Shown here in pieces: positions 6,815 to 13,319 of a stretch of 16,161 bases of DNA (its first letter is position 1; the number at the start of each line of letters is the position of its first letter). The DNA lies in NCBI GenBank assembly GCA_012274205.1, contig JAAOZY010000329.1, forward strand, positions 1 through 16,161, given 5' to 3'. The notes below the pieces were generated by a model. It saw only the letters and a program-made list of their open reading frames with translations, was not told where the DNA came from and made no database searches. Made by a program: the position numbers and the translations under genes. The stretch is from Betaproteobacteria bacterium. GTDB taxonomy: Bacteria; Pseudomonadota; Gammaproteobacteria; Burkholderiales; SG8-39.

Positions 6815-8215
6815 ATGACGCCGGCCATGCGCCAGCCGCCAGAGCGCACTGCGCGCCGCGCGTCGGCCGACGCGCGTGCGCAGCTGCTCGGCGGGCCGAT
6901 CCTGGCTACGCTGCTGCGCCTGTCGCTGCCGAACGTCGCGCTGGTATGCGCGCAGGCGGCGGTCAACATCGCCGAGACCTATTTTGTCGGGCGCCTGGGC
7001 ACCGACGCGCTCGCCGGGGTCACGCTGGTGTTCCCGATCGTGATGCTGATGCAGATGATGTCGGCGGGCGCGATGGGCGGGGGCATTTCATCGGCGATTG
7101 CGCGCGCGCTGGGCGGCCACCGCCAGGCCGACGCCGATGCGCTCGCCTGGCATGCGCTGCTGATCGCGCTGGCACTCGGAGTGGGATTCACCGCTGCGGC
7201 GTGGCTGTTCGGCCCCGGTCTGTATCGATTGCTGGGCGGGCAGGGCGCGAGCCTCGCGAACGCGCTTAGGTATTCGAACATCGTGTTCGGCGGCGCCGCG
7301 TTCGTTTGGCTGATGAACAGCCTAGCGAATGTGCTGCGCGGCAGCGGCGACATGCGCACGCCTGCCGTGGTCACCGTGGCCGGCGCGGTGATCATGATCG
7401 CGGTCTCGCCGCTGCTCATTTTCGGCGTGGGGGCGTGGCCGGGCCTGGGGCTGCGCGGCGCGGCGATTGCGCTGGTCGCCTACTATTTCGCCGGCTGCGC
7501 CATCCTCGGCTGGCGCATTCTGCGCGGCGCCACGCAGGTTTCGATCCGGCCGCTGCCCGCTGCGTCGCGCTACTTTGCGGAAATCCTGAAAGTCGGCGTG
7601 CCCGCGTGCGTGCATGCTGCGCTGATCAATGCCGCGGTCGGCGTGACCACGGGTTTCGTCGGTGTGCACGGGGCGGCGGCGATCGCCGGATACGGCATCG
7701 GCGCTCGCCTGGAGTACCTGCAGATCCCCATCGTGTTCGGCCTGGGCGCGACGCTGGTCGCCATGGTCGGCACCAACGTCGGCGCCGGCCAGCTGGAGCG
7801 TGCGCGCCGCATCGCCTGGACCGGCGGACTGTTCGCGGCCGCCGTATGCGGGGCGATCGGCGCCGCGGTGGCGATTGCGCCCTGGCTCTGGGCCGGAATG
7901 TTCACGCGCGACCCCGAGGTGCTCGCGATTTCGGCCCGGTATTTCCATATCGCCGGGCCGAGCTATGCGTTTCTCGGACTGGGAATGGCCATGTATTTTT
8001 CCTTCCAGGGCACCGGGCGCATGCTGTGGCCACTGCTATGCGTATCCATGCGCATCGCGACCATCGCCGCCGGTTGCACGCTTGCGACACAGGTTTTCGG
8101 GCTCGGCCTCGGCAGCCTGTTTGCGGTAACGGCGGCGGCACTGGCCGTATTTGGGGCCCTGTATGCGCTGGGCGTCTGGCGCTACTTCGCCCGCAGCAGC
8201 CAGGACGGCGCGTAG
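6815..8215 (+). CDS. MATE family multidrug efflux transporter
   Basis: Inner-membrane exporter coupled to a Na+ or H+ gradient, expelling organic cations or metabolites. It has 466 residues, full MATE length, with about twelve hydrophobic segments in two homologous halves. After a basic N-terminus the first helix ends in NIAETYFVGRLGTDALAGV, the diagnostic MATE stretch, and is followed by a Gly/Ala-rich helix (SAGAMGGGISSAIARALGG). NVLRGSGDMRTP lies in the first half, and its counterpart YFSFQGTGRMLWP in the second half. ATG 6815 has no clear Shine-Dalgarno; an in-frame ATG at 6827 is an alternative. It is transcribed away from dodecin across the double-dyad spacer. It ends with TAG. Substrate is unknown. 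Confidence 0.92.
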   Translation: MTPAMRQPPERTARRASADARAQLLGGPILATLLRLSLPNVALVCAQAAVNIAETYFVGRLGTDALAGVTLVFPIVMLMQMMSAGAMGGGISSAIARALGGHRQADADALAWHALLIALALGVGFTAAAWLFGPGLYRLLGGQGASLANALRYSNIVFGGAAFVWLMNSLANVLRGSGDMRTPAVVTVAGAVIMIAVSPLLIFGVGAWPGLGLRGAAIALVAYYFAGCAILGWRILRGATQVSIRPLPAASRYFAEILKVGVPACVHAALINAAVGVTTGFVGVHGAAAIAGYGIGARLEYLQIPIVFGLGATLVAMVGTNVGAGQLERARRIAWTGGLFAAAVCGAIGAAVAIAPWLWAGMFTRDPEVLAISARYFHIAGPSYAFLGLGMAMYFSFQGTGRMLWPLLCVSMRIATIAAGCTLATQVFGLGLGSLFAVTAAALAVFGALYALGVWRYFARSSQDGA

Positions 8216-8233
8216 GAAAGCTGCGGCGACGCC

Positions 8234-8270
8234 AAAAAAATAGGCGGGCGAACGCTGTCCGCCAGCCTAT
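8234..8270 (-). terminator. Rho-independent terminator, leftward
   Basis: Read on the minus strand, 8270-8257 pairs with 8253-8240 in a 14-bp stem with one mismatch and one G-U pair, loop AGC, followed by a run of T (complement of A at 8234-8240). On the plus strand the A-run comes first and no T-run follows, so it cannot serve the MATE gene. It implies a transcript arriving from the right. Confidence 0.75.
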
Positions 8271-8381
8271 GAAGAACGGTCGGCTGGCAACACTGCCAAC
8301 GACCGCCCACGCTCACCGCATCGACTCGATTCGCGTGACGCTTGGGTCACTTGCGCGAATCGTTCGGATATTTTGGCGGTT

Positions 8382-8399
8382 TCCTCCTCCTCCTCCTCC
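8382..8399. repeat. (TCC)6 / (GGA)6 microsatellite
   Basis: Six uninterrupted TCC units on the plus strand, so (GGA)6 on the predicted leftward RNA. It resembles repeated ribosome-binding or CsrA-type GGA motifs. It could vary in length by slippage. Confidence 0.85.
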
Positions 8400-8452
8400 T
8401 GCATATGCGAGCACGAGAAGCTTGTTTGCTTTGACGGCGAAGCCGTCCAACC

Positions 8453-8501
8453 GGGGGTGCAACTAACTGGGAACCTGGGGGTGCGCTTTGGGGGTGCGCT
8501 T
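8453..8501. repeat. GGGGGTGC repeats (three copies)
   Basis: GGGGGTGC occurs at 8453-8460, 8477-8484 and 8490-8497. The last two are part of a 12-bp tandem repeat, GGGGGTGCGCTT, with a 13-bp period (8477-8488 and 8490-8501). With GGG at 8469-8471 there are four G-runs, enough for a long-loop quadruplex on the plus strand. On the minus-strand RNA they appear as C-rich single-stranded-looking tracts. Confidence 0.8.
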
Positions 8502-8517
8502 GAACCGCTGATTGCGC

Positions 8518-8546
8518 ATCATATTTGAAAAAATTGTTTTGCGCAA
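8518..8546 (-). promoter_or_regulatory. Promoter of the predicted leftward RNA
   Basis: Minus strand: TTGCGC (8546-8541), 17-bp A/T-rich spacer, TATGAT (8523-8518, 5 of 6 to consensus). The start point is expected near 8511. The element lies inside an inverted repeat, ATTGCGC (8511-8517) and GCGCAAT (8541-8547), that could be an operator. Confidence 0.55.
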
Positions 8547-8552
8547 TATCAT
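8525..8552 (+). promoter_or_regulatory. Distal marR promoter, overlapping the leftward promoter
   Basis: Plus strand: TTGAAA (8525-8530, 5 of 6), 16-bp spacer, TATCAT (8547-8552, 5 of 6). It occupies almost the same bases as the leftward promoter, so polymerase cannot use both at once. The leader to marR would be about 135 nt. Confidence 0.5.
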
Positions 8553-8604
8553 GACGGATCGTGGGCCGAATCGCAGGTCTATAGGCGGCGCTGCCAGGAC
8601 TGGC

Positions 8605-8610
8605 TATAAT
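8605..8610 (+). promoter_or_regulatory. Proximal marR -10 element
   Basis: Perfect TATAAT, 83 bp before the marR start, with no recognisable -35 at 16-18 bp. It may need an activator or may be fortuitous. The start point would be near 8617. Confidence 0.4.
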
Positions 8611-8692
8611 CGCGGCCAGCACAGAACCCCGGTCTGCCGCCAGTTGGCGCGATCGCAGCGTTTTTGTTCCTTACCCGGAGCGGTGACGCAAT

Positions 8693-9232
8693 ATGGCAAA
8701 GCGCAAGACCGGCGGTTCCGGCAAAACCAAGGTGCAGACGCCCGGACCCCGCCCCGCTGCGCTAGGCGACCAGAAGCAGCGCCTGGAGATCCTCAAGCAG
8801 TTCCGCGTGCTGCTGCGCTCGATCAAACGGCATTATCAGTGGGTTGAGGACGAGTGCGGCCTGAGCGGTGCGCAGGTCTGGGCGATGGCGGAAATTGCGG
8901 GCGCGCCCCGCATCAAGGTGAGTGATCTGGCAAAGTCCCTGGGGGTCCATTTGTCTACGGCCAGCAACATGCTGCGGCGCCTGGAGGAGCTTGCGCTGGT
9001 CAGGAGAATGCGCATCGGCGACGACCACCGGGTGGTTCAGCTGAAGCTCAGCGCGAAGGGGGGGCGTCTCCTCGCGCGTGCGCCGCGCCCGCTGGTCGGG
9101 ATTCTGCAGCAGGCACTGCTGGATCTGCCGCAGAGCCGCGTGGATTCGCTGCATTCGGACCTCGGCGAGGTGATCCGCACGATCAAGTTCAAGGACACCA
9201 AGGCAAGGGCAACCCCCCTGTCCGACCTCTGA
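8693..9232 (+). CDS. MarR family transcriptional regulator
   Basis: Cytoplasmic dimeric winged-helix DNA-binding regulator, 179 residues, somewhat longer than the usual 140-160 because of a basic, disordered-looking N-terminal tail (residues 1-25). The wing-helix core is clear: helix 2 IKVSDLAKSLGV (74-85), recognition helix LSTASNMLRRLEEL (87-100), and the wing RRMRIGDDHRVVQLKLS (104-120) with the family's D-x-R motif. Helices before and after (32-55, 134-165) form the dimer interface. ATG 8693 follows GGAG at about 8678-8681. It lies divergently from the predicted small RNA, with overlapping promoters inside a 7-bp-arm inverted repeat. Autorepression plus control of the RNA is the natural guess. 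The effector is unknown. Confidence 0.93.
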   Translation: MAKRKTGGSGKTKVQTPGPRPAALGDQKQRLEILKQFRVLLRSIKRHYQWVEDECGLSGAQVWAMAEIAGAPRIKVSDLAKSLGVHLSTASNMLRRLEELALVRRMRIGDDHRVVQLKLSAKGGRLLARAPRPLVGILQQALLDLPQSRVDSLHSDLGEVIRTIKFKDTKARATPLSDL

Positions 9233-9272
9233 AGCAACTTCAGGCGAGGACCGGCCCGCCCTGTTGATCAAG

Positions 9273-9288
9273 CGCAGGCGCGCCTGCG
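9273..9288. repeat. 16-bp perfect palindrome after marR
   Basis: CGCAGGCG followed directly by its reverse complement. It lies in the 86-bp gap between convergent marR and the hydrolase remnant, next to a small GCCGC/GCGGC hairpin (9298-9312). It might help end both transcripts, but no U-tract follows. Confidence 0.35.
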
Positions 9289-9318
9289 GCTGCGATCGCC
9301 GCTTGAGGCGGCCGATTC

Positions 9319-9621
9319 TCAGGCGCCGCCGCGGTCCAGCAACAGGGTTTCGCCGATAGCGGGAATTGCCAGCGGGGCGTCCGGCAGATTCTCCCGCGCC
9401 CAGATGTGGCGCAACAGTCCCGGCGGTTCGCGCAGATCTTCGTCGGTCAGCTTGAACGTGCCCCAATGCATCTCCTCGTGCAGGCCCAGTTTCCATCGGA
9501 GGATTCGCGCCAGGCTCGCGCCGCGCGAACGGCCGTCAAGATTGGCGTAGCGCATGATCGGATTGTTGCATGGCGTGGGTGGCGTTCTGCAGCTAGCAAT
9601 TAAGTGACTGAATTTTATCAT
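9319..9621 (-). pseudogene. MBL-fold hydrolase remnant with internal deletion
   Basis: A 100-codon frame. The C-terminal half, EEMHWGTFKLTDEDLREPP followed by IPAIGETLLL, is the recognisable C-terminus of the UlaG/RomA/NAPE-PLD-like metallo-beta-lactamase-fold hydrolases, whose normal length is about 300-380 residues. The conserved late His of the active site (in HWGT) is present, but the HxHxDH metal-binding core is absent. Residues about 23-46 (RYANLDG..ARILRWKLG) resemble the N-terminal lead-in of the same family. The simplest reading is loss of a central block of about 220-280 codons with the junction near 9474-9486, leaving the ends joined in frame. It can hardly be catalytic. The N-terminal match is from memory of family style and is less sure than the C-terminal one. 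Confidence 0.6.
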
Positions 9622-9704
9622 ATACCGCTAAATCTGCTGGCCTTCCCACGATCCGGAATGGAGCTTGAGCCTGATATAGGTGGCCGATCAGCAAAATTCT
9701 CCGT

Positions 9705-9732
9705 TTGACTTACTTGATCGATCAAGTAATAT
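9705..9732 (+). promoter_or_regulatory. Promoter of the efflux operon regulator
   Basis: TTGACT (9705-9710, 5 of 6), 16-bp spacer, TAATAT (9727-9732, 4 of 6). The spacer is almost entirely the palindromic operator. The predicted start is at about 9739-9741, on or next to the ATG at 9740, implying a leaderless message or initiation at the ATG at 9752. Confidence 0.65.
9710..9729. promoter_or_regulatory. 20-bp perfect palindromic operator
   Basis: TTACTTGATC followed by its exact reverse complement, lying between the -35 and -10 and overlapping both. Size and position are typical of a TetR-family autorepressor site, and the adjacent gene encodes one. Confidence 0.75.
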
Positions 9733-9739
9733 TGCGGCG

Positions 9740-10420
9740 ATGGAAAAAGTTATGAACGCCTCCCCGCGCGGCAAAGTCACCCGTGAGGCACTGATCGTCG
9801 CGGCTACCGGGGTCTTCGCGCGCGATGGCTTTCATGCCGCCAGCCTGCGCGATATTGCTCTGGCCGCCGGCATCAATCAGGCCTTGATCGGCTATCACTT
9901 TCGCAACAAGGAGGGGCTCTACCTCGCGGTGTTCGAGAATATGGTGGAGCAGATCCGCCAGCGCATCGGTCCGATCGCGGACGTGATCGATGCCGCGCTT
10001 AAGGCTGCGGACAGCGCGCTGGATCGCGAGGCCCGGATCGAATTGTATCTGCCGCCCTTGCTGCGCCTGACCGACGGCCTGCTCGCACTCATGGCGAGCT
10101 ACGAATCCGACAATTGGGGCCAGCTGATCTTGCGCGAGCAGCAGGCGCCAACCGTCGCGTTTGGCGTTTTTTACGACGGGCTGATGCAGCGCGTCGTATC
10201 GCTTCTGAGCCGATTGGTGCAGCGCCTGCGCGAGGGCGACACGGAGTCTGAAGCGCGCCTGCTGGTCGCGACCATACTGGGGCAGGTGCTGGTGTTTCGC
10301 GCCGCGCGCGCCGGCGTGCTACAGCTGCTGCAATGGCAACGCATCGGTGCGGACGAACTGAGCCTGATCCGGACCCGGATCCACCGAAACATACGTGCAA
10401 TGCTAGAAATCGGAGACTGA
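9740..10420 (+). CDS. cecR: TetR family regulator of the efflux operon (CecR-like)
   Basis: DNA-binding repressor, about 226 residues from ATG 9740. The frame is open back to a GTG at 9680, but the promoter and operator lie at 9705-9732, so the longer start is unlikely. ATG 9752 (MNASPRG) is an alternative. The helix-turn-helix is at about residues 14-60: REALIVAATGVFARDGF, then LRDIALAAGINQALIGYHF and RNKEGLYLAVF. The C-terminal half is helical, as in the CecR (YbiH) group. In E. coli cecR sits directly upstream of ybhGFSR, the same order as here, which supports the name. The ATG of the adaptor gene follows the stop by 1 bp, so they are one transcript. Autorepression through the 20-bp palindrome is inferred. 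Confidence 0.88.
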   Translation: MEKVMNASPRGKVTREALIVAATGVFARDGFHAASLRDIALAAGINQALIGYHFRNKEGLYLAVFENMVEQIRQRIGPIADVIDAALKAADSALDREARIELYLPPLLRLTDGLLALMASYESDNWGQLILREQQAPTVAFGVFYDGLMQRVVSLLSRLVQRLREGDTESEARLLVATILGQVLVFRAARAGVLQLLQWQRIGADELSLIRTRIHRNIRAMLEIGD

Positions 10421-10421
10421 A

Positions 10422-11420
10422 ATGCCATCCATCAAATTGCGCATCATCATTGTTGCCGCCATCGCCGCCGGCGCCGCCGCCGGATATTGGTGGCTGCATC
10501 GGGATCGTGGCCAGGATGGAGCGCTGCAACTCTACGGCAACGTGGATATCCGCGAAGTCGAACTGGCATTCAGGCAGCCCGGGCGCCTGCTCAGGACCGC
10601 GTTCGAAGAGGGCGCCACGGTCAAACCCGGCGAGCTCATGGCGGAACTCGACGCGCAGCCGTATCGCGAGGCGCTGGCCGTGGCCGAGGCCGCGGTGCAG
10701 GGCGCTCGCGCAGATCTCGACAAGCTGCGCCGCGGCAACCGCCCGCAGGAAATCGCGCAGGCCGATGAGTCCGTGCGCCAGGCCGAGGCCGTGTACCGGA
10801 ACGCGCAGAGCGATTTCAAACGCCAGAGCGCGCTCGCGGCATCCGGGTCGGCAAGCCCGCGCGTTGCCGACGCCGCGCGCTCGGCGCGTGATCAGGCCGA
10901 AGCGGTGCTGGCTTCTGCGCGGCAGGCGCTGGCTTTGCGCCAGGAAGGATTCCGCCGCGAGGACATCGCCGCCGCAGCGGCACGACTGGCCGCGGCCGAG
11001 GCCGCGGCGGCGCAAGCGAGGACCGCGCTGGCCGATACGCGGCTGATCGCACCGGTCAAGGCGACCGTGCTCGCGCGCGTGCGCGAGCCGGGCAGCATGG
11101 TGAACGCGAGCGCGCCCGTCTATTCGCTTTCGCTGCGCGATCCGGTCTACGTCAGGGCCTATGTGAGCGAGCCGAACCTGGGCCGCATCGTTCCGGGCAC
11201 CAAGGTGGAAGTGCGCACCGATGCGTCCGGCAAGGTCTATCAGGGCGAGATCGGGTTCGTGTCGCCGCGGGCGGAGTTCACGCCGAAATCGGTGGAAACG
11301 ACGGATCTCAGGACCGACCTTGTGTACCGCCTGCGCATCGTCGTCGCCAACGCGGACGACGCGTTGCGCCAGGGCATGCCGGTGACCATCCGCGTGGACG
11401 AGCCCGCGCGCGGCCGCTGA
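10422..11420 (+). CDS. ybhG: HlyD/MFP-type periplasmic adaptor, YbhG-like
   Basis: Membrane-anchored adaptor that links the inner-membrane ABC exporter to an outer-membrane channel. It has 332 residues, the usual length. A single N-terminal anchor spans about residues 6-24. A first biotinyl-lipoyl half begins YGNVDIREVELAF..PGRL and contains GATVKPGELMAELD (64-77). A long Ala/Gln/Glu-rich alpha-helical hairpin coiled coil runs about 80-205 and includes the family motif RRGNRPQEIAQA (103-114). The second lipoyl half is RLIAPVKATVL (207-217), followed by a beta-barrel domain. GGAG at 10412-10415 sits 6 nt before the ATG. The ybhF ATG begins 1 bp after its stop. Confidence 0.94.
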   Translation: MPSIKLRIIIVAAIAAGAAAGYWWLHRDRGQDGALQLYGNVDIREVELAFRQPGRLLRTAFEEGATVKPGELMAELDAQPYREALAVAEAAVQGARADLDKLRRGNRPQEIAQADESVRQAEAVYRNAQSDFKRQSALAASGSASPRVADAARSARDQAEAVLASARQALALRQEGFRREDIAAAAARLAAAEAAAAQARTALADTRLIAPVKATVLARVREPGSMVNASAPVYSLSLRDPVYVRAYVSEPNLGRIVPGTKVEVRTDASGKVYQGEIGFVSPRAEFTPKSVETTDLRTDLVYRLRIVVANADDALRQGMPVTIRVDEPARGR

Positions 11421-11421
11421 A

Positions 11422-13212
11422 ATGAGCGCAGCGGATTCACGCGTCACGAGGCCGGTGCAGGCGGCGGTCGAAATCACCGGCGTGAGCAAGCGCTTCGGCA
11501 ACACCGCGGCGCTGCGCGACATCAGCGCGCGCATCCTGCCGGGGCAGCTGACCGGCCTGGTCGGTCCCGATGGCGCCGGCAAGACCACGCTGATGCGCCT
11601 GATGGCGGCGCTGATGGCGCCGAGCGCGGGGCAAGTGACGGTCGGCGGCTGCGACAGCGTGCGCGAAAGCGCGCGCATCCACACGCTTACGGGCTATATG
11701 CCGCAGCGCTTCGGGCTGTACGAGGACCTGTCGGTGATGGAAAACCTGCGGCTGTATGCACGCCTGCAGGGCCTCGCGATGAAGACGCAGCGGGACACGT
11801 TCGAGCGGCTGCTCGCATTCACCCGGCTCGCGCCCTTCGTGCACCGGCTGGCAGGCCGGCTCTCCGGCGGCATGAAACAAAAGCTCGGCCTGGCCTGCGC
11901 CATGATGGGCCGGCCACAGGTGTTGCTGCTGGACGAGCCCAGCGTCGGCGTCGATCCGGTGAGCCGGCAGGAACTGTGGAAGATGGTGCACGAGCTGACC
12001 AGTGAAGGCATGGCGGTGGTGTGGTCGACGGCGTACCTGGACGAGGCGGAGCGCTGCGCCGGCGTGCTGCTCTTGAACGAAGGCCGGATCGAATATGCCG
12101 GGCCGCCGCGCGAACTGACAGCAAGCTTGAAGCACCGGAGCTTTCGGCTGCTCGAACCGCAGCAGGATCGACGCCTGGTGCTGTCGCGCGCGCTGAATCT
12201 GAAGTCGGTCTGCGACGGCGTGATTCAGGGCGACGCCGTGCGCATCGTCCTGCGCAAGGATGCCGCCAGGGACGAAATCGACGCTCTGGCCGGCGCGGTC
12301 GGTGCGCATGTCGCCGCGGTCGCGCCGCGCTTCGAGGACGCGTTCGTCGACATGCTGGGCGGCGGCCCGGGCGGAACATCGCTGCTCGCCGCGCGCATGA
12401 CGCCGGTGCATCTCGACAGCGAAATCGCGGTCGAGTGCCGCGAGCTGACGCGCCGCTTCGGCGACTTCGTCGCCACCGATCACGTGAGTTTCCAGGTGCG
12501 CAGGGGCGAAATTTTCGGGCTCCTCGGCCCCAACGGCGCAGGCAAGTCGACCACCTTCAAAATGCTCTGCGGGCTGCTCAAACCCAGCTCGGGCACGGCG
12601 CAGGTGATGGGCATGGACCTGGGCACGGCGACGAGCAAGGCGAAGAGCCACATCGGCTACATGGCGCAGAAGTTTTCGCTCTACGGACTGCTCTCGGCGC
12701 GGCAGAACCTCGAGTTCTCCGCCGGCGTCTACGGCTTCGACGGGGCCGCGCGGCGCGAGCGCATAGACGAAATGATCGAGATATTCCATCTGCAGAAATT
12801 TCTGCGCACTTCGCCCGACGAACTCCCGCTCGGGCTCAAGCAGCGCCTCGCGCTGGCTTGCGCGCTGATGCACCGCCCGCCGGTGCTGTTTCTGGACGAG
12901 CCCACCTCGGGCGTGGACCCGATCACGCGGCGCGAGTTCTGGACCCACATCAACGGCCTGGTGCGCAACGGCGTGACCGTTCTGGTGACCACGCATTTCA
13001 TGGACGAGGCGGAGTACTGCGACCGCGTCGCGCTGATGTACCAGTCGCGGGTGATCGCGCTGGACACGCCCGATGCGCTGAAGCGCAGCGCGCAAGCGGA
13101 AACGGGAGGGGAGGGCGGCGAGGAGCCGACCATGGAAGAAGCCTTCATCCGCCTGATCAAGGCGGCCGATGCGCAGAGCGAGGCCCTGCGCTCGAAGGAG
13201 GCGGCGGCATGA
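11422..13212 (+). CDS. ybhF: ABC exporter ATPase with two nucleotide-binding domains, YbhF-like
   Basis: Cytoplasmic ATPase with two NBDs in one chain, powering the YbhS/YbhR membrane pair. It has 596 residues. NBD1: Walker A GPDGAGKT (48-55), signature LSGG (147-150), Walker B LLLDEP (168-173). NBD2: Walker A GPNGAGKST (369-377), signature replaced by LPLG (468-471), Walker B LFLDEP (489-494), H-loop His525 (VTTHFMDEAE). NBD1 has Ala204 where the H-loop His normally is (STAYLDEAE). The composite site built from NBD1 Walker motifs and the NBD2 signature is therefore degenerate, while the other is canonical. To my knowledge this pattern is shared by E. coli YbhF. The stop TGA overlaps the ATG of a tiny downstream ORF. 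Start ATG 11422 is coupled to ybhG. Confidence 0.95.
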   Translation: MSAADSRVTRPVQAAVEITGVSKRFGNTAALRDISARILPGQLTGLVGPDGAGKTTLMRLMAALMAPSAGQVTVGGCDSVRESARIHTLTGYMPQRFGLYEDLSVMENLRLYARLQGLAMKTQRDTFERLLAFTRLAPFVHRLAGRLSGGMKQKLGLACAMMGRPQVLLLDEPSVGVDPVSRQELWKMVHELTSEGMAVVWSTAYLDEAERCAGVLLLNEGRIEYAGPPRELTASLKHRSFRLLEPQQDRRLVLSRALNLKSVCDGVIQGDAVRIVLRKDAARDEIDALAGAVGAHVAAVAPRFEDAFVDMLGGGPGGTSLLAARMTPVHLDSEIAVECRELTRRFGDFVATDHVSFQVRRGEIFGLLGPNGAGKSTTFKMLCGLLKPSSGTAQVMGMDLGTATSKAKSHIGYMAQKFSLYGLLSARQNLEFSAGVYGFDGAARRERIDEMIEIFHLQKFLRTSPDELPLGLKQRLALACALMHRPPVLFLDEPTSGVDPITRREFWTHINGLVRNGVTVLVTTHFMDEAEYCDRVALMYQSRVIALDTPDALKRSAQAETGGEGGEEPTMEEAFIRLIKAADAQSEALRSKEAAA

Positions 13213-13316
13213 GCAGGGAGCAGGGGCCCCATGAAATGGGGATGCGACCGGCCGCGATTGCCGCCGGACGCCGACAGTGCGGCTGTGAAAATCCGATTCA
13301 GTTGAAGGAGGCGGCG
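13194..13316 (+). repeat. 13-bp direct repeat carrying ribosome-binding sites
   Basis: GAAGGAGGCGGCG occurs at 13194-13206 and again at 13304-13316, 110 bp apart. Each copy supplies an AAGGAGG ribosome site and the final KEAA codons of the ORF ending there. The spacing equals the length of the small ORF between them, which points to a local duplication or insertion. A CCCCAT/ATGGGG hairpin lies inside at 13227-13241. Confidence 0.75.
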
Positions 13317-13319
13317 TGA
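13209..13319 (+). CDS. Possible 36-residue ORF between ybhF and ybhS
   Basis: Not recognised. ATG 13209 overlaps the ybhF stop (ATGA), with AAGGAGG 7 nt upstream, an excellent initiation context. Its TGA (13317-13319) overlaps the GTG start of ybhS (GTGA). The peptide begins MSREQGPHEMGMRP, has a basic Cys pair (RRQCGC) and ends QLKEAA, echoing the KEAAA end of YbhF. It has no membrane segment or signal. It may be translated only to couple ybhF to ybhS, or be the by-product of a 110-bp insertion. Codon use is unremarkable. Confidence 0.35.
   Translation: MSREQGPHEMGMRPAAIAAGRRQCGCENPIQLKEAA

Larger units (their letters stand above)
8234..8511 (-). ncRNA. Predicted structured small RNA, about 280 nt, novel
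   Basis: No known RNA family was recognised. The transcript is inferred from a sigma70-like promoter (8518-8546, minus) and the terminator at 8234-8270. Between them are three further helices: 8433-8447 (GACGGC with GCCGTC, 3-nt loop), 8327-8362 (CGATTCGCG with CGCGAATCG plus an inner TGAC/GTCA) and 8278-8304 (GGTCG..TGGCA with TGCCA..CGACC). The 5' third carries three GCACCCCC motifs and the middle holds six tandem GGA triplets. A 45-codon minus-strand ORF (8404-8267) starts CAG GAG GAG, but has no Shine-Dalgarno before it and low-complexity content. I treat the transcript as noncoding, but a small mRNA is possible. Confidence 0.5.

Noticed and set aside
8267..8404. A 45-codon minus-strand ORF beginning Met-Gln-Glu5
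   Set aside because: The GGA repeat follows rather than precedes its ATG, no Shine-Dalgarno lies upstream, and its last codons run into the terminator stem. Kept only as a caveat to the RNA call.
8347..8622. A 91-codon minus-strand frame with an Arg run
   Set aside because: The Arg run is just the (GGA/AGG) repeat read in one frame. The frame begins upstream of the predicted leftward promoter and has no ribosome site or recognisable domain.
8649..9299. Two GCGATCGC octamers (8649-8656 and 9292-9299), resembling the cyanobacterial HIP1 motif
   Set aside because: Only two copies are seen and the gene content is proteobacterial; GC-rich DNA produces these by chance.
9680..9739. GTG 9680 as the start of the TetR regulator
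   Set aside because: The -35, operator and -10 at 9705-9732 would lie inside the gene, and the added 20 residues are outside the normal TetR N-terminus.
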